Notes: generated from the sequence alone by a model not told the origin. A stretch of DNA of 64,000 nucleotides from an uncultured Sphingomonadaceae bacterium (GCA_947258815.1 CAMYJW010000032.1:47349-111348), one strand, 5' to 3'; shown: positions 42,089 through 51,172, numbered from the stretch's first letter. Translations and numbers: made by a program.

Positions 42089-42442
42089 TCAGTATTCTGA
42101 AGCCAGCATGATGGTCAGGACACGATAGGACTGATTGGTGTCCGCCGGGTCGACGCTGCCCATCATGCATTCGGCATCTGCAAAATAATCGATTTTCCAA
42201 AGGACGTTTTCGATACCCTCGATTGCGACACTTCCAAAGTCGTGCTCGCCGTAAGGGTCATTGTCTTCTGAAAACGCCCGGAAGTTACGAACGGCCTGAA
42301 GCACGTGAACCTGATCGGGTTCATCAAGCGCTGCAACGCCATTTGTCATCACCACCATTCCAGGAACGCCGCGACACATTCCCAGTGCGGTGCGGAGCCG
42401 ATCATTCAGCTCCGCTATCCGCTTGGTGCGGCTTGCCGCCAT
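42089..42442 (-). CDS. DUF3768 domain protein
   Basis: A 117-aa protein (RIAELNDRLRTALGMCRGVP, GVAALDEPDQVHVLQAVRNF, NDPYGEHDFGSVAIEGIENV) of a family common on alphaproteobacterial plasmids and integrative elements. Function unknown. Its ATG overlaps the TGA of the DUF736 gene (42440-42444), so the two are coupled. Confidence 0.85.
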   Translation of the reverse strand: MAASRTKRIAELNDRLRTALGMCRGVPGMVVMTNGVAALDEPDQVHVLQAVRNFRAFSEDNDPYGEHDFGSVAIEGIENVLWKIDYFADAECMMGSVDPADTNQSYRVLTIMLASEY

Positions 42443-42798
42443 CAGAGGGTTGTCCCCTGATCGGCGGTTTCGCCGGCATCATTGCGCTTGGCCTTGGGCC
42501 GGTCCCAATAGAGGCTGATGTCGCCGCTATCGTCGCGGGTCAGCGCCGCCCAGATCGGGTAGGCAAAGCTGGGATCGTCGATCTTGACCGAGATATACGC
42601 CTTGTTGTTGCGTGACATCTCGTGCCAGCCTGCACCGCATTCGGCATTGGTGTCTGCCGAAATGACGCGGAAGTCCGGCGCCTTGTCGTTGGTCTTGTCC
42701 GACACCGGCTGGAGTTCGAGTTCAGCCGTGAGGGTAAGGGTTGCGATGCGACCTGTGAATGTGCCGTCATCTGTCTTGGTAAAGGTTCCGATTTTCAT
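42442..42798 (-). CDS. DUF736 domain protein
   Basis: A 118-aa protein starting MKIGTFTKTDDGTFTGRIAT, with GAGWHEMSRNNKAYISVKID and a DDPSFAYPIWAALTRDD strand. DUF736 proteins are near-universal on alphaproteobacterial conjugative and integrative elements; role unknown, possibly DNA binding or stability. Start at 42798, preceded by AAAGGAGCGAAAC. Confidence 0.9.
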   Translation of the reverse strand: MKIGTFTKTDDGTFTGRIATLTLTAELELQPVSDKTNDKAPDFRVISADTNAECGAGWHEMSRNNKAYISVKIDDPSFAYPIWAALTRDDSGDISLYWDRPKAKRNDAGETADQGTTL

Positions 42799-43223
42799 TG
42801 TTTCGCTCCTTTGTGCGAGTGTTTGGCCACGACCCATTCGCGGCCTTTCAACGGAGCGACATGTAAAAAGGCGCGCAGGTCCGGACGGTCATTGCCGCCC
42901 AGGCGCAGCCGTGAAGGGCGGCATGCAAAGGAAATTTGTTTCGCGATGAAATCGGGCAACGCCCGTATCGGAAATTTCTTTTTGACCGGCCGGTCCTCGA
43001 CACCTTTATGGTGATCCGTATCTGAAATGGGCTGCCGCAATGGTGTCTGTGGCTTCTCGCGCCACACGGATGCGATTTCTTGAATGCGTTGGGACGTTCC
43101 GGACAGGTGAAATGACCGAGCACGGTCTGCTTCTGCGAGGAACCGGCATCACGGCTGGACCCATAACTGCCCCTTCAAGCAATCCCACGGCCAGGCAATG
43201 GCCGCTAGTGAAAGGGCATTTTC
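42799..43223. other. 425-bp intergenic region between DUF736 gene and traG
   Basis: Divergent promoter region. A GACCG-agca-CGGTC hairpin lies near 43117-43130. Short frames on both strands have no family resemblance; I do not call a gene. Confidence 0.4.
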
Positions 43224-44762
43224 ATGAAACTCAAACCGCAGGCACCTGACTTGATGTGCGGCATACCGCGCGGACTATCGACCAAGTATCTCAAGGACCA
43301 GTCCATCCCGCAGTCGCGCTGGCAAACGCAAGAGGCAATCCTCGCACACCCGGTCCTCGCCTATGATCCGGCAAAGCCGGAAGGCAAGATCCTACTTGGC
43401 GCAATCGGCGACCAGCTGATCGGTGTGGCTGATGACCGGCACATGCAAACCTTTGCCGGCACACGTGCGGGCAAGTCGGTAACGGTGATCGCCAACCTGC
43501 AGCACTATGATGGCTCAATCTTCATGCTCGATTCCAAGGCCGAAGGGGCGAACAAGACGGCCAGACGGCGAGCTGAACTTGGCCAGAATGTCTTCGTGCT
43601 CGATCCTTTTGACCGAACGCGGGGGCCGGCGCGCAAATTTCGGGCAAAGTATAATCCACTCTCACCGCTGGCACTCGAAAGCGAGACGATCATCGAAGAT
43701 GCGATGCTGATCGTCGATGGAATGATTGTTTCAAGCGGGCAAGAGAAGGACCCGCACTGGAATGAATCAGCCGGTGCGGCACTGCTTGGCTTTATCCTTT
43801 ATGTCGCGCTTGGCTCGAATGTCCCTGACGATAAACGCCACATGGGAACGGTGCGCGAATGCGTGCGGCTGGCAAAGCGCACATATGAACGTGAGGACGG
43901 CAAGCGCGATTACGAATTGCCCAAACGCATCGGTCAAGGGATTGTGCACTTGTACGAAGCCGGCCAGGTCGATGTCGCCGATGCCATCAAGGGTGCGGTC
44001 TATGGCCTTTATGAGAAAGCGCCTGACGAGATGGCCAGTGTCCTTTCTACCATGAACCGGCACACCGCCTTCCTCGATTTTCTGTCGATGAAGAAGGTGA
44101 TGAGCGGCCACGATTTTGATCTGCGCGATCTCAAACGCAAGAAGGCCACGGTCTATCTGTGCTTGCCCGCGATCCGCATGGGCACGTGCAATCGCTGGCT
44201 GCGCATCCTGATCAATCAGCTCATTGCCGCCATGGAAATGGAAGAGGCAGTTCCGGAGGCACCGGTACTTGCCGTACTCGATGAATTTCCGGTGCTGGGC
44301 CACATGAAGCAAATCGAGGATGCCGCAGGCCAGATGGCAGGCTTTCACCTCAAGCTATGGACGATCCTGCAAGACTGGAGCCAGGGCAAGGCGCTCTATG
44401 GCGAGCGCTGGGAGAGCTTTGCGGCCAACTCTGGCGTGTCGCAGTTTTTCGCCAACGTCGATCTTGCCACGACGGAATATATTTCCAAGCGAATGGGCAA
44501 GACACCGGTGCTTTCAACGCGCCAGGGCGACACGTCCCACGATCAGCGCGAAAAGGGTCTTGGTGGGTCAAGCCAGTCAAAGCAGCTATTCGACATGATG
44601 GCTCCTGACGAGATCGCGCGAACCTTCGCCCGCTCGGATCCGCTCAAGCGCCAGCTCATCCAGATGGCCGGGCTTCACCCCATGATCCTGCAACGCGTGG
44701 AATACTGGAACGAGGCGATGCCCTACCATCAAGTCTTTGCCGGTAAGTACGATACTCTATGA
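43224..44762 (+). CDS. traG: Type IV coupling protein (VirD4/TraG family)
   Basis: A 512-aa ATPase that couples the relaxosome to a type IV secretion channel. Walker A GTRAGKS is at 79-85 and a Walker B-like VLAVLDEFPVLGHM near 350, with FAANSGVSQFFANVDLATTE typical of TraG. It is short: the two N-terminal membrane helices usual in VirD4/TraG are absent, the first ~70 residues being polar. It may be membrane-recruited by a partner, or represent the soluble T4CP subclass. No virB/trb genes nearby. Confidence 0.88.
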   Translation: MKLKPQAPDLMCGIPRGLSTKYLKDQSIPQSRWQTQEAILAHPVLAYDPAKPEGKILLGAIGDQLIGVADDRHMQTFAGTRAGKSVTVIANLQHYDGSIFMLDSKAEGANKTARRRAELGQNVFVLDPFDRTRGPARKFRAKYNPLSPLALESETIIEDAMLIVDGMIVSSGQEKDPHWNESAGAALLGFILYVALGSNVPDDKRHMGTVRECVRLAKRTYEREDGKRDYELPKRIGQGIVHLYEAGQVDVADAIKGAVYGLYEKAPDEMASVLSTMNRHTAFLDFLSMKKVMSGHDFDLRDLKRKKATVYLCLPAIRMGTCNRWLRILINQLIAAMEMEEAVPEAPVLAVLDEFPVLGHMKQIEDAAGQMAGFHLKLWTILQDWSQGKALYGERWESFAANSGVSQFFANVDLATTEYISKRMGKTPVLSTRQGDTSHDQREKGLGGSSQSKQLFDMMAPDEIARTFARSDPLKRQLIQMAGLHPMILQRVEYWNEAMPYHQVFAGKYDTL

Positions 44763-44778
44763 ACAGGCTCCCATGCCG

Positions 44779-45276
44779 CTATTCAGCGGCATGGGGAAGC
44801 CGCATCAGGTCCGAGACAGCATGAAGAATGCCGAGGGCAAGATCGATGTCACCGGGCTGTCGGCACAAGCCGTAACGAATTTCGTCCGACCCTCCTTGAT
44901 CGGCAGTGAACTCCAGAATACGTGTATTCTTTGGGTTCCATCTGTAGTTGCCGATGTGGATATCGGGTCCGTTTCGCAAAAATATGGCGCCGAAGTCCGT
45001 GCCGGTTGCGGCGAAGGAATCGGCCACATCGAAGGCATCGAAAATCAGGCTCTGTCCGCGTGCTTCGAATGCGGCTGCAGTTTCATCTCGATCGCGCGAG
45101 TAGGTCGCGCGAACGTCTCTTACCCTGTGGTAAGGTTCGTCGCGCACACGATGGACCAGCAAGACCGAATGGACGATCTCGTCTCGACCAGTCCGTGTGC
45201 CCAAATGCCAGCCTCGGAAGCGCCCCGCAAAATAGGCTGCATCCCCGTAGTGGCGAAAGTGTGTATCAACCAGCAT
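44779..45276 (-). CDS. Hypothetical protein (165 aa), third gene of a small coupled operon
   Basis: Starts MLVDTHFRHYGDAAYFAGRF with AGGAGG at a good distance upstream, which sets the start inside the 3' end of the upstream gene. Charged, no membrane segment; a longer frame to 45504 is spurious. Contains repeated short Arg/Asp/Tyr motifs (RVRDEPYHRVRDVRATYSRD). No family recognised. Confidence 0.55.
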   Translation of the reverse strand: MLVDTHFRHYGDAAYFAGRFRGWHLGTRTGRDEIVHSVLLVHRVRDEPYHRVRDVRATYSRDRDETAAAFEARGQSLIFDAFDVADSFAATGTDFGAIFLRNGPDIHIGNYRWNPKNTRILEFTADQGGSDEIRYGLCRQPGDIDLALGILHAVSDLMRLPHAAE

Positions 45277-45601
45277 GGCAAATGGCCTCCTCGATTTTGC
45301 CTCTATGAGGGGCCAAGGCGATGGCCGGAAGAAAATTGGCTTTGGCGAGGCACTTGACTGCTGCAGCATAGCGCTTGGGCTTGGGCTGTGTCGAAACGTA
45401 GCGGCCAGAGCTCTTTTCGTGATACCCGCTGTACCATCGTTCCAACCACGTGCAGCCGTCGTAGCTATCAGGTTCGCCGGCCTGATCCATGACATCGTAG
45501 GCAAAGGTGAGCGCGGTATGGCCTGGTCGGCCGGAATATCGATATGCGCGCCAGTAGTAGTGCTGGGCGGCGGAGCGGATTGCTTCTGCGCCCCAGGTCA
45601 T
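45266..45601 (-). CDS. Hypothetical protein (111 aa), second gene of a small coupled operon
   Basis: Aromatic-rich (RSAAQHYYWRAYRYSGRPGH; CTWLERWYSGYHEKSSGRYV). Overlaps the next gene by 11 nt and the previous by an ATGA junction, so it is translated as part of a unit. No family recognised. Confidence 0.55.
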   Translation of the reverse strand: MTWGAEAIRSAAQHYYWRAYRYSGRPGHTALTFAYDVMDQAGEPDSYDGCTWLERWYSGYHEKSSGRYVSTQPKPKRYAAAVKCLAKANFLPAIALAPHRGKIEEAICHAG

Positions 45602-45780
45602 GACACAGATGCCTTCATGCCCGGCGGAGCGAGCGTGGTGGCAAGACCGGAATCGTAGGTTGTGATGCCTATGAGCCCATCTGCGTAGATCACGGATTGG
45701 CCTGACAAGCAGCTCAGCGACCTGCTGTGCTGAATGGCCAAATCGAGAGCCTGGGTGGCTGAGTTAAAGGTCATGTACAT
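45598..45780 (-). CDS. Small hypothetical protein (60 aa), first gene of a small coupled operon
   Basis: MYMTFNSATQALDLAIQHSR begins a 60-residue protein overlapping the following start codon by ATGA. Short and without motifs; support comes from the coupling of three genes in a row. Confidence 0.5.
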   Translation of the reverse strand: MYMTFNSATQALDLAIQHSRSLSCLSGQSVIYADGLIGITTYDSGLATTLAPPGMKASVS

Positions 45781-45903
45781 TTTTGGTTCTCCGTTGTGAT
45801 GCGCGATCGCTCACGCAAGATTGATGATATTCGGAAATTTCCCAGAATTACGAAGTGTTTATCTGGGGGATTCTGACCACATAAACCTCCCCCTTTGCGA
45901 ATA

Positions 45904-45976
45904 TTTGCGGGAGTGGAATTGAAGTTTGCGGGCGGCTTGGTAGGTGGTTTGCGGGAAGATTGCGTAAGTTTGCGGG
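45904..45976 (+). repeat. Four TTTGCGGG direct repeats at 21-23-bp spacing
   Basis: Copies at 45904, 45925, 45948 and 45969, i.e. about two helical turns apart, lie just before the plus-strand orphan pair; a related TTTGCGAA is at 45894. The arrangement resembles iterons or a regulator-binding array. Confidence 0.6.
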
Positions 45977-45983
45977 GGCGTTG

Positions 45984-47021
45984 GTGAAGGCAAAATATCC
46001 GTTGGTTCATCCCGTCGATGTGGAAAGCCTCAGGGCGCTTCAGGCGCTGCTCAACAACCTCTTATCTGTTGCGGAAGAGAATATCCCCGCAGTGATTGGA
46101 CGCTACGATGCTGAGCTTGGGCTGCCAGCGCTCAAGAATTTCAAAAGCAATGACGCCGACGAGGAATGGCGTAATCGCGTCCGAAACTTCCGGGCACGTT
46201 ACAAGCAGGCGCGTCCTTCGGAACTCGATAAAGTCGCGTTGGAAAAGCGTATCGGCCAAATTGTCCATCTGGCTTATTCCGACCAAGCGTATCTAAGCGC
46301 TCAGGATCAATGGGTGCAGGTAGCGGTTGATAACCTCTTTGGTTTGGGCGCGATGCCTGTCTCCTGGCAGAACGAGCTCGCCAAGCTGTTCATGCCACGC
46401 CTCGATAACAGATCAACCGAGACCATCGAGGCGATAGGCAGGTGGAAGGGCGTCTATGAATCTTTCCGGCACGCGCATCACCCCGAGTTCGACCTCGACA
46501 ACTGGGAAACCGGCGCTGCCACGACACGGATCATCGGGGCGCTGATTGAAATCGACCCGCTCGCGGATGCGCCAATGGCAAGGTTTCGTATCCGCTTTGC
46601 GCGATACAAGTCGAAAGACAGGGAAGTGGATGTCAGTGGGGTCGTTATCGCGGATAGAGATTCGCTCTACTTTCTCGGCAATGAGCGCAATCCCAACCTT
46701 CGGGGCTATCTGATGATGGCAGTCGATCACATTGGAGATAGCGGCAACCAGCTGATTCCAGCGCTTTTCATGCGGCGCCACTCGAAGGGTTCGCATTTTG
46801 CAAGCCGCACTTGCTTGCGGAAGACGGAAGCTGAATCGTTAGAAGAATACGAAATGCTTGAAAATAAGCTGGACATATTTTCAGACAATCTTGAAATAAA
46901 TGATGAAATTCTTGAACATATAGACAATTATGTTATACTTAATGGGCGCGATGTTCTGATGATAGAGCACCCTTTAATCAAATCGTTTCGGAAGCAATGG
47001 GAGACGACCAAGAGAACATAG
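45984..47021 (+). CDS. Uncharacterised protein (345 aa), first gene of a coupled pair
   Basis: A soluble, charged protein without recognised domain. The N-terminal half is helical (DVESLRALQALLNNLLSVAE; LEKRIGQIVHLAYSDQAYLS) and the C-terminal half has strand-like segments (ARFRIRFARYKSKDREVDVS; GVVIADRDSLYFLGNERNPN). I chose GTG 45984 with GGGGG upstream, because an earlier TTG (45960) would put the TTTGCGGG repeats inside the gene. It overlaps the next gene by 25 nt. AT-richer 3' end (46850-46990) than neighbours, suggesting recent transfer. Confidence 0.6.
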   Translation: MKAKYPLVHPVDVESLRALQALLNNLLSVAEENIPAVIGRYDAELGLPALKNFKSNDADEEWRNRVRNFRARYKQARPSELDKVALEKRIGQIVHLAYSDQAYLSAQDQWVQVAVDNLFGLGAMPVSWQNELAKLFMPRLDNRSTETIEAIGRWKGVYESFRHAHHPEFDLDNWETGAATTRIIGALIEIDPLADAPMARFRIRFARYKSKDREVDVSGVVIADRDSLYFLGNERNPNLRGYLMMAVDHIGDSGNQLIPALFMRRHSKGSHFASRTCLRKTEAESLEEYEMLENKLDIFSDNLEINDEILEHIDNYVILNGRDVLMIEHPLIKSFRKQWETTKRT

Positions 47022-47515
47022 ATGCTATCCCTCTGCCCTGGAAGCCGCCTTACAGCGCTGAGGCGCGAGCGGCCTTTCAGGAGGCGATTTGCGAGGCGAG
47101 AGACACTTATGTGCCAACCTATGTGCGATCAGAGCATTGGCACCTCGGCGTTGCGGAAATCGGGCGTGCCGTGGCGCCTTATCTTGCCAGATTGCTTGAC
47201 GACCCGGCGCGAATGAGCGGTTTCGGACCCAATTCGTTCGACAAACACGATGTTGATACCTGGCATCTTTTGGCTCATTTTGGGGACTGTCGGGTGCTTC
47301 CCGCTGCAAGCGAAATCGATCTCATTGGCACCATTGGTGATGAGCTTGTGATCTTTCTGCCTTACGAGCTTCTTGAGAAAGACAGCCTGCTGCTCCACAC
47401 CCGCGAAGAGTGGCTACAAGCGCTTGCCGAACACGTCCCTTATGACCCGTGTAGACGCGGTGATCATGATCACGAAGGTTTTCGAAACTTTTCGCCTGAA
47501 ATTCCAAGCCCGTAG
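46997..47515 (+). CDS. Uncharacterised protein (172 aa), second gene of a coupled pair
   Basis: MGDDQENIDAIPLPWKPPYS begins a soluble acidic protein with SEHWHLGVAEIGRAVAPYLA and FLPYELLEKDSLLLHTREEW. It overlaps the upstream gene by 25 nt, so the two probably act together. No family recognised; a defence or plasmid-maintenance pair is possible but unsupported. Confidence 0.6.
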   Translation: MGDDQENIDAIPLPWKPPYSAEARAAFQEAICEARDTYVPTYVRSEHWHLGVAEIGRAVAPYLARLLDDPARMSGFGPNSFDKHDVDTWHLLAHFGDCRVLPAASEIDLIGTIGDELVIFLPYELLEKDSLLLHTREEWLQALAEHVPYDPCRRGDHDHEGFRNFSPEIPSP

Positions 47516-47532
47516 GAACGCCGATTTGCTCG

Positions 47533-48120
47533 TCATAGCGTCTTTACAAATACGCCTGACAAGCGAGTGCCGTTATCCTTGGCACGATGGAACAGCAGTC
47601 GGAATCCCGTGCTCTCGAATAGGCGGGTGGATGCTTCGTTCTTGACCGGTGCCTGTGCGATTTCGCCAATCATGGCCGGAGTTTGCCCCAGATTATGCGA
47701 AAGGATCGTCTCTACAAGCGCTACCGTCACGCCCGAGTGCCTGCAGGTGGGAGAACGGGCAATCTGCATTCCGTAAAGCGTATCTGGCGCAAAGCGTAAC
47801 TCATCAAGAAAGTACGCAAGAACGCCTTGGTCATTGTCGGTCTTCTGCGTGATCTGCAGCATCTCGTGCAAAGTGTAAGCCATCAAAAAAGCGTGAATCT
47901 CGCCAGCCTCTTCTGCCACCCAGAAATTCTGGCTGAGATTGATCCGCTCAAGGTAATTGGGTTTGTTGGGCTCGCTCGCTGCAAGCGGGTATAGCAGGAA
48001 ACCGGTCCTGGAGAGGCTTTCTTCGTTGGCGCCGCTCTTCAGCAAATACTCGCGCGACCGCGCAACTGCGACTTCATAGATCCCGTCCACGTCCATCGGT
48101 GTCGCGCGACGATACTCCAT
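47533..48120 (-). CDS. GNAT family N-acetyltransferase
   Basis: A 195-aa protein. MEYRRATPMDVDGIYEVAVA is the GNAT first strand and helix, FWVAEEAGEIHAFLMAY the central strand, QIARSPTCRHSGVTVALVET the acetyl-CoA-binding helix region, and NEASTRLFESTGFRLLFHR the C-terminal signature. Substrate unknown. AGGGGGA precedes the start. Confidence 0.85.
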   Translation of the reverse strand: MEYRRATPMDVDGIYEVAVARSREYLLKSGANEESLSRTGFLLYPLAASEPNKPNYLERINLSQNFWVAEEAGEIHAFLMAYTLHEMLQITQKTDNDQGVLAYFLDELRFAPDTLYGMQIARSPTCRHSGVTVALVETILSHNLGQTPAMIGEIAQAPVKNEASTRLFESTGFRLLFHRAKDNGTRLSGVFVKTL

Positions 48121-48303
48121 TTATGATCCCCCTTTGATTGCCAGCTCTTGGCCATCACATTTCCATTGTCGGCTGGCTCGGTGCAAGTCCTGCATCGAAG
48201 GCCGTGCACTAATCGCCGTTCGGCGATTCAAGCGGTCTGCTGCCGCGGGAGGAATCTGAACTTGCTTCTCGTCCATAGCAGCTTGACGCGCGCTTTCCTC
48301 CAT
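48121..48303 (-). CDS. Small ORF abutting the GNAT gene (doubtful)
   Basis: 60 codons ending exactly at the GNAT start (TAA-ATG junction). Polar, no motifs. It contains the GNAT ribosome-binding site in its last codons, which would fit coupling, but there is no other support. Confidence 0.3.
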   Translation of the reverse strand: MEESARQAAMDEKQVQIPPAAADRLNRRTAISARPSMQDLHRASRQWKCDGQELAIKGGS

Positions 48304-48378
48304 TCCAGCGCAGGTCCGGCCGGGCCCAGCATGGGCTCATAGCGCGGGTGGCCGGTCCGGCGCTACGAGCGCGGTGCA

Positions 48379-49071
48379 ATGACAAGCAAGGTACAATCGC
48401 CATTCGATGGCAAACCTACCACCACAGAATTCAAGGACGATGATGGACGCAGCACTTACACAGTTGCGCTCAAGGCTATGACGCCGCTTCGTGCGCGCAT
48501 CGCCCACTGGCTGTCATTGCTGGCCGGCATTGCGGTCGCAATTTGCGCGGTGCGGCTGGCGTTTCAACTGGGTGGGTTGGATTGGTACGAAGCTGCAGCC
48601 TTACTCGTCTCGCCTATCCTTGCCTACTGGGCAATGCGCTTCTGGCTCTATTATGCGATGCAGCGCTGTGTGCGTGTAGTGTTCACGCCAGAGCAGTTCC
48701 AGATCGAGCGGCTGTTCTCCATTAAGCGATATGACCGGAACCTGCCGCACGGCTTCGCACTATATCACCACGATCGGGCGGGACGTGAAGAGGAGGTCGC
48801 TTCGTTTCGAGAACGTAGGCGAAATGGCTGGTGGCAGCTATTTCCTCCAAAGCGCTACCTCGGAAATTCCTACCACCTGTCGTTTCAATATCTCGATCAG
48901 CGCAACATCATCATGACTGTCTATCGCCACAAGCATGCCCAGCGCCTGCTTGCACGGCTCAACGCGATCAAGCGGATCCTGGAGACTGAAGCCAAGGGTA
49001 TCGATGAGGTGCAAAGCCCTCAGCGCGACTGGACGGCCCAGCCTGGCGAACTGTCAGGCTCAACTCTGTAG
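48379..49071 (+). CDS. Hypothetical membrane protein (230 aa), cluster gene 1
   Basis: Two adjacent membrane helices at about 42-62 (WLSLLAGIAVAICAVRLAF) and 70-92 (AAALLVSPILAYWAMRFWLY) are followed by a cytoplasmic domain with many basic and aromatic residues (VVFTPEQFQIERLFSIKRYD; RRNGWWQLFPPKRYLGNSYH), reminiscent of PH-like YdbS/YcxB-type domains. First of five plus-strand genes of similar codon use reaching 51928. No family firmly assigned. Confidence 0.6.
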   Translation: MTSKVQSPFDGKPTTTEFKDDDGRSTYTVALKAMTPLRARIAHWLSLLAGIAVAICAVRLAFQLGGLDWYEAAALLVSPILAYWAMRFWLYYAMQRCVRVVFTPEQFQIERLFSIKRYDRNLPHGFALYHHDRAGREEEVASFRERRRNGWWQLFPPKRYLGNSYHLSFQYLDQRNIIMTVYRHKHAQRLLARLNAIKRILETEAKGIDEVQSPQRDWTAQPGELSGSTL

Positions 49072-49083
49072 GAGGTTGGTGCC

Positions 49084-49569
49084 ATGGCAAGGCATGAGAA
49101 CTCGGAACGCCTGGCGGAGGATTTCCAGAACAGGACCGGCCGTCCGGCAAGTCGGCCGGATGGTGAATGGAGCATCGCTGCTTCAGCGCGTGCAGAGCTT
49201 GCCAATTCTGCAAGCCACGAAGAGGCACTGGATGCCCATGATCGCAAATGGCGTGAAGAACGACGCAAGATCGCAAGTGCGGCTGATCCCTATCCGGACT
49301 TTGATCTTGGCTCTCGCGCTCAACGCAACATCCTGTCCGAATATGAAGAACGCCGGACCGATTGGGAAAGGGAACGGGACGGAATCGAGCAGAGCTTCAC
49401 CGCGAGGCGCGAGGACATCCGATCTGTAGGCCCGACACTTTCCAGTGAATTTACGGGCGACAGGCGTGAGACTGAAGAGAACGCTTTCTCCTTCCCAGCG
49501 CCTGACCATCAGGTCGGACAACTTGCGCCAGAATTCAATCATGAGCGTGGAAACGCGAAGACGCTCTGA
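49084..49569 (+). CDS. Hypothetical hydrophilic protein (161 aa), cluster gene 2
   Basis: Very charged and probably disordered or coiled-coil (EEALDAHDRKWREERRKIAS; NILSEYEERRTDWERERDGI). 12 nt after gene 1, with AGGAGG upstream of ATG 49084. No recognised domain. Confidence 0.55.
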   Translation: MARHENSERLAEDFQNRTGRPASRPDGEWSIAASARAELANSASHEEALDAHDRKWREERRKIASAADPYPDFDLGSRAQRNILSEYEERRTDWERERDGIEQSFTARREDIRSVGPTLSSEFTGDRRETEENAFSFPAPDHQVGQLAPEFNHERGNAKTL

Positions 49570-49705
49570 GATCGGCCGAGGGCGTTCATTCCAAAGCCGC
49601 ACGTAACGGGCCTAAGGCCACACGAGGATTCGTTTCCCCAACCGCTGATACCTCCGGGACTGGCGCTGTGCAGTGCCAGGCAATCACCCACGAGGACGAC
49701 GAAAT

Positions 49706-50947
49706 ATGGAGAAACTGATCAACGATTATCGAAACGGCGAGTTGGGTTTCATCAATTCTGGCCTGACAGTCCTCGCTGCTTCCTCAACGCTATTTACCTA
49801 TGACGGGTCATCGATCGATGCTGAAACCTTTGGCGGCAAGGCAATGTCTTCGGTCTTTGCGATTGCTGGCGGCACCGCAATCTACATGTTCTGGAACCAG
49901 GCCATCAAGATTGCACCGGCATTGAAGGAGCCGCGCGCTCGGCATTGGGCGTTGGGCCTGATCGGGGCTGGCTGCTTGCTCATCCTCGGGCTTAGCAGTT
50001 CCTTCAACGTCGCAGGACTGGCTGGGGATGACGCCCTCGACAAACACGTGTCGGTCTATGTCGGAGAGCAGGAAGAAGCGGTCGACGCTCAGTTTCGCCA
50101 TTCTCAACTCGTCGATGGGCTGGCAGTGGACGTGCGTAGCGAAGTAGAGCGCTATGATCGCGCCGCAAAGGGCGAGTGCAATTCGGGCGCGTATTCGGGC
50201 CAAGGCGGCGCAGGCGCAGTCTGTAATGCCCTGACGAATATTCACGGACGACTGCAAGGCGTTGCTGGAGAGACGGACAAGTTCCTGCGCGAACGTGAGC
50301 GTCTTGGTCGCAAGTCGCGTGGCCGGCTTGAGACGATCCGCAAGCTCGCATCTTCGGATAAACCGCGTGAAGAGCGCATGCGCGCTATCGCCAAGGAATC
50401 CGATGCGCTGCGAATGGAACTTGCGCGCATGGACGCTCGCAGGCTGTCTGAGTCGGTCGCTCGGACGCTGGACATGCTTCCGCGTGAGATCGATATCCAG
50501 ACGAACTTCGCTTCGGACTCCGGACTTGCAACGCAGCAGGCAGCAGCGCTGGGCAAGCTGCGCGAAGACATCGAGCGGTCGTCTGACAAGCTGGGTGAGT
50601 TCATCGCCGATGCGGCATCTGAGGAAGCACCGCGGATCGAGAGCTTTGAGCGCATCAGTGCGGTCCGGGCAGTAGTCACTTACTGGGACCAGTTCATCCC
50701 TTTTTGGGTCGGTGGCATCGTTCTTGATATCGCGCCCCTAGCCGTGGTCATTTTCCTCATGATCGCGCTGAGAAGCCGCAGCGAAGAACAGCTGGCGATC
50801 GACAGGGTCAGGAACCGGCGCGTGGGCGATATGGTGGATGACGAAGTTTCCAAGCAGATCATTCGCAGCGCCTCTGCAGACCCGAAGACGCTCAAGAAGA
50901 TTCTCGACATCCTGTTTGGGCGCGAGGGAGGCATCGATGCTGATTAG
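49706..50947 (+). CDS. Hypothetical membrane protein with central coiled coil (413 aa), cluster gene 3
   Basis: Predicted helices near residues 40-60 (AMSSVFAIAGGTAIYMFW) and 82-105 (ALGLIGAGCLLILGLSSSFN), a ~230-residue largely helical region (SDKPREERMRAIAKESDALR; LREDIERSSDKLGEFIADAA), then a C-terminal helix near 330-360 (VGGIVLDIAPLAVVIFLMIA) and a basic tail. The layout (membrane-periplasmic coil-membrane) resembles envelope scaffold or sensor proteins. Start at ATG 49706 (MEKLINDYRNGELGF). Unknown function. Confidence 0.6.
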   Translation: MEKLINDYRNGELGFINSGLTVLAASSTLFTYDGSSIDAETFGGKAMSSVFAIAGGTAIYMFWNQAIKIAPALKEPRARHWALGLIGAGCLLILGLSSSFNVAGLAGDDALDKHVSVYVGEQEEAVDAQFRHSQLVDGLAVDVRSEVERYDRAAKGECNSGAYSGQGGAGAVCNALTNIHGRLQGVAGETDKFLRERERLGRKSRGRLETIRKLASSDKPREERMRAIAKESDALRMELARMDARRLSESVARTLDMLPREIDIQTNFASDSGLATQQAAALGKLREDIERSSDKLGEFIADAASEEAPRIESFERISAVRAVVTYWDQFIPFWVGGIVLDIAPLAVVIFLMIALRSRSEEQLAIDRVRNRRVGDMVDDEVSKQIIRSASADPKTLKKILDILFGREGGIDAD

Positions 50948-51155
50948 GGTATTGCAGACGATCCGCGCCTATGGCGCGGAGGTATTCACCGGTGCCGTAA
51001 TCGCCTGGATCGCCCTTCTGGCTCTGGGCGACATGGTCTCGGCGCTGCTGCCTACATGGGATGAACCGGATTCCGTCGCATACGAGGAAACCGCCAGCGC
51101 AAGTCCGGCAAAGACGGGCTGCGTTGATGTCGGGGGCATCGAAGTATGCGATTGA
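50937..51155 (+). CDS. Small single-span membrane protein (72 aa), cluster gene 4
   Basis: MLIRVLQTIRAYGAEVFTGA then VIAWIALLALGDMVSALL forms one membrane helix, with an acidic tail containing two Cys. Its ATG overlaps the end of gene 3 by 11 nt, so it is coupled to it. Confidence 0.6.
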   Translation: MLIRVLQTIRAYGAEVFTGAVIAWIALLALGDMVSALLPTWDEPDSVAYEETASASPAKTGCVDVGGIEVCD

Positions 51156-51172
51156 GCGGAAAGGCAGACCTC

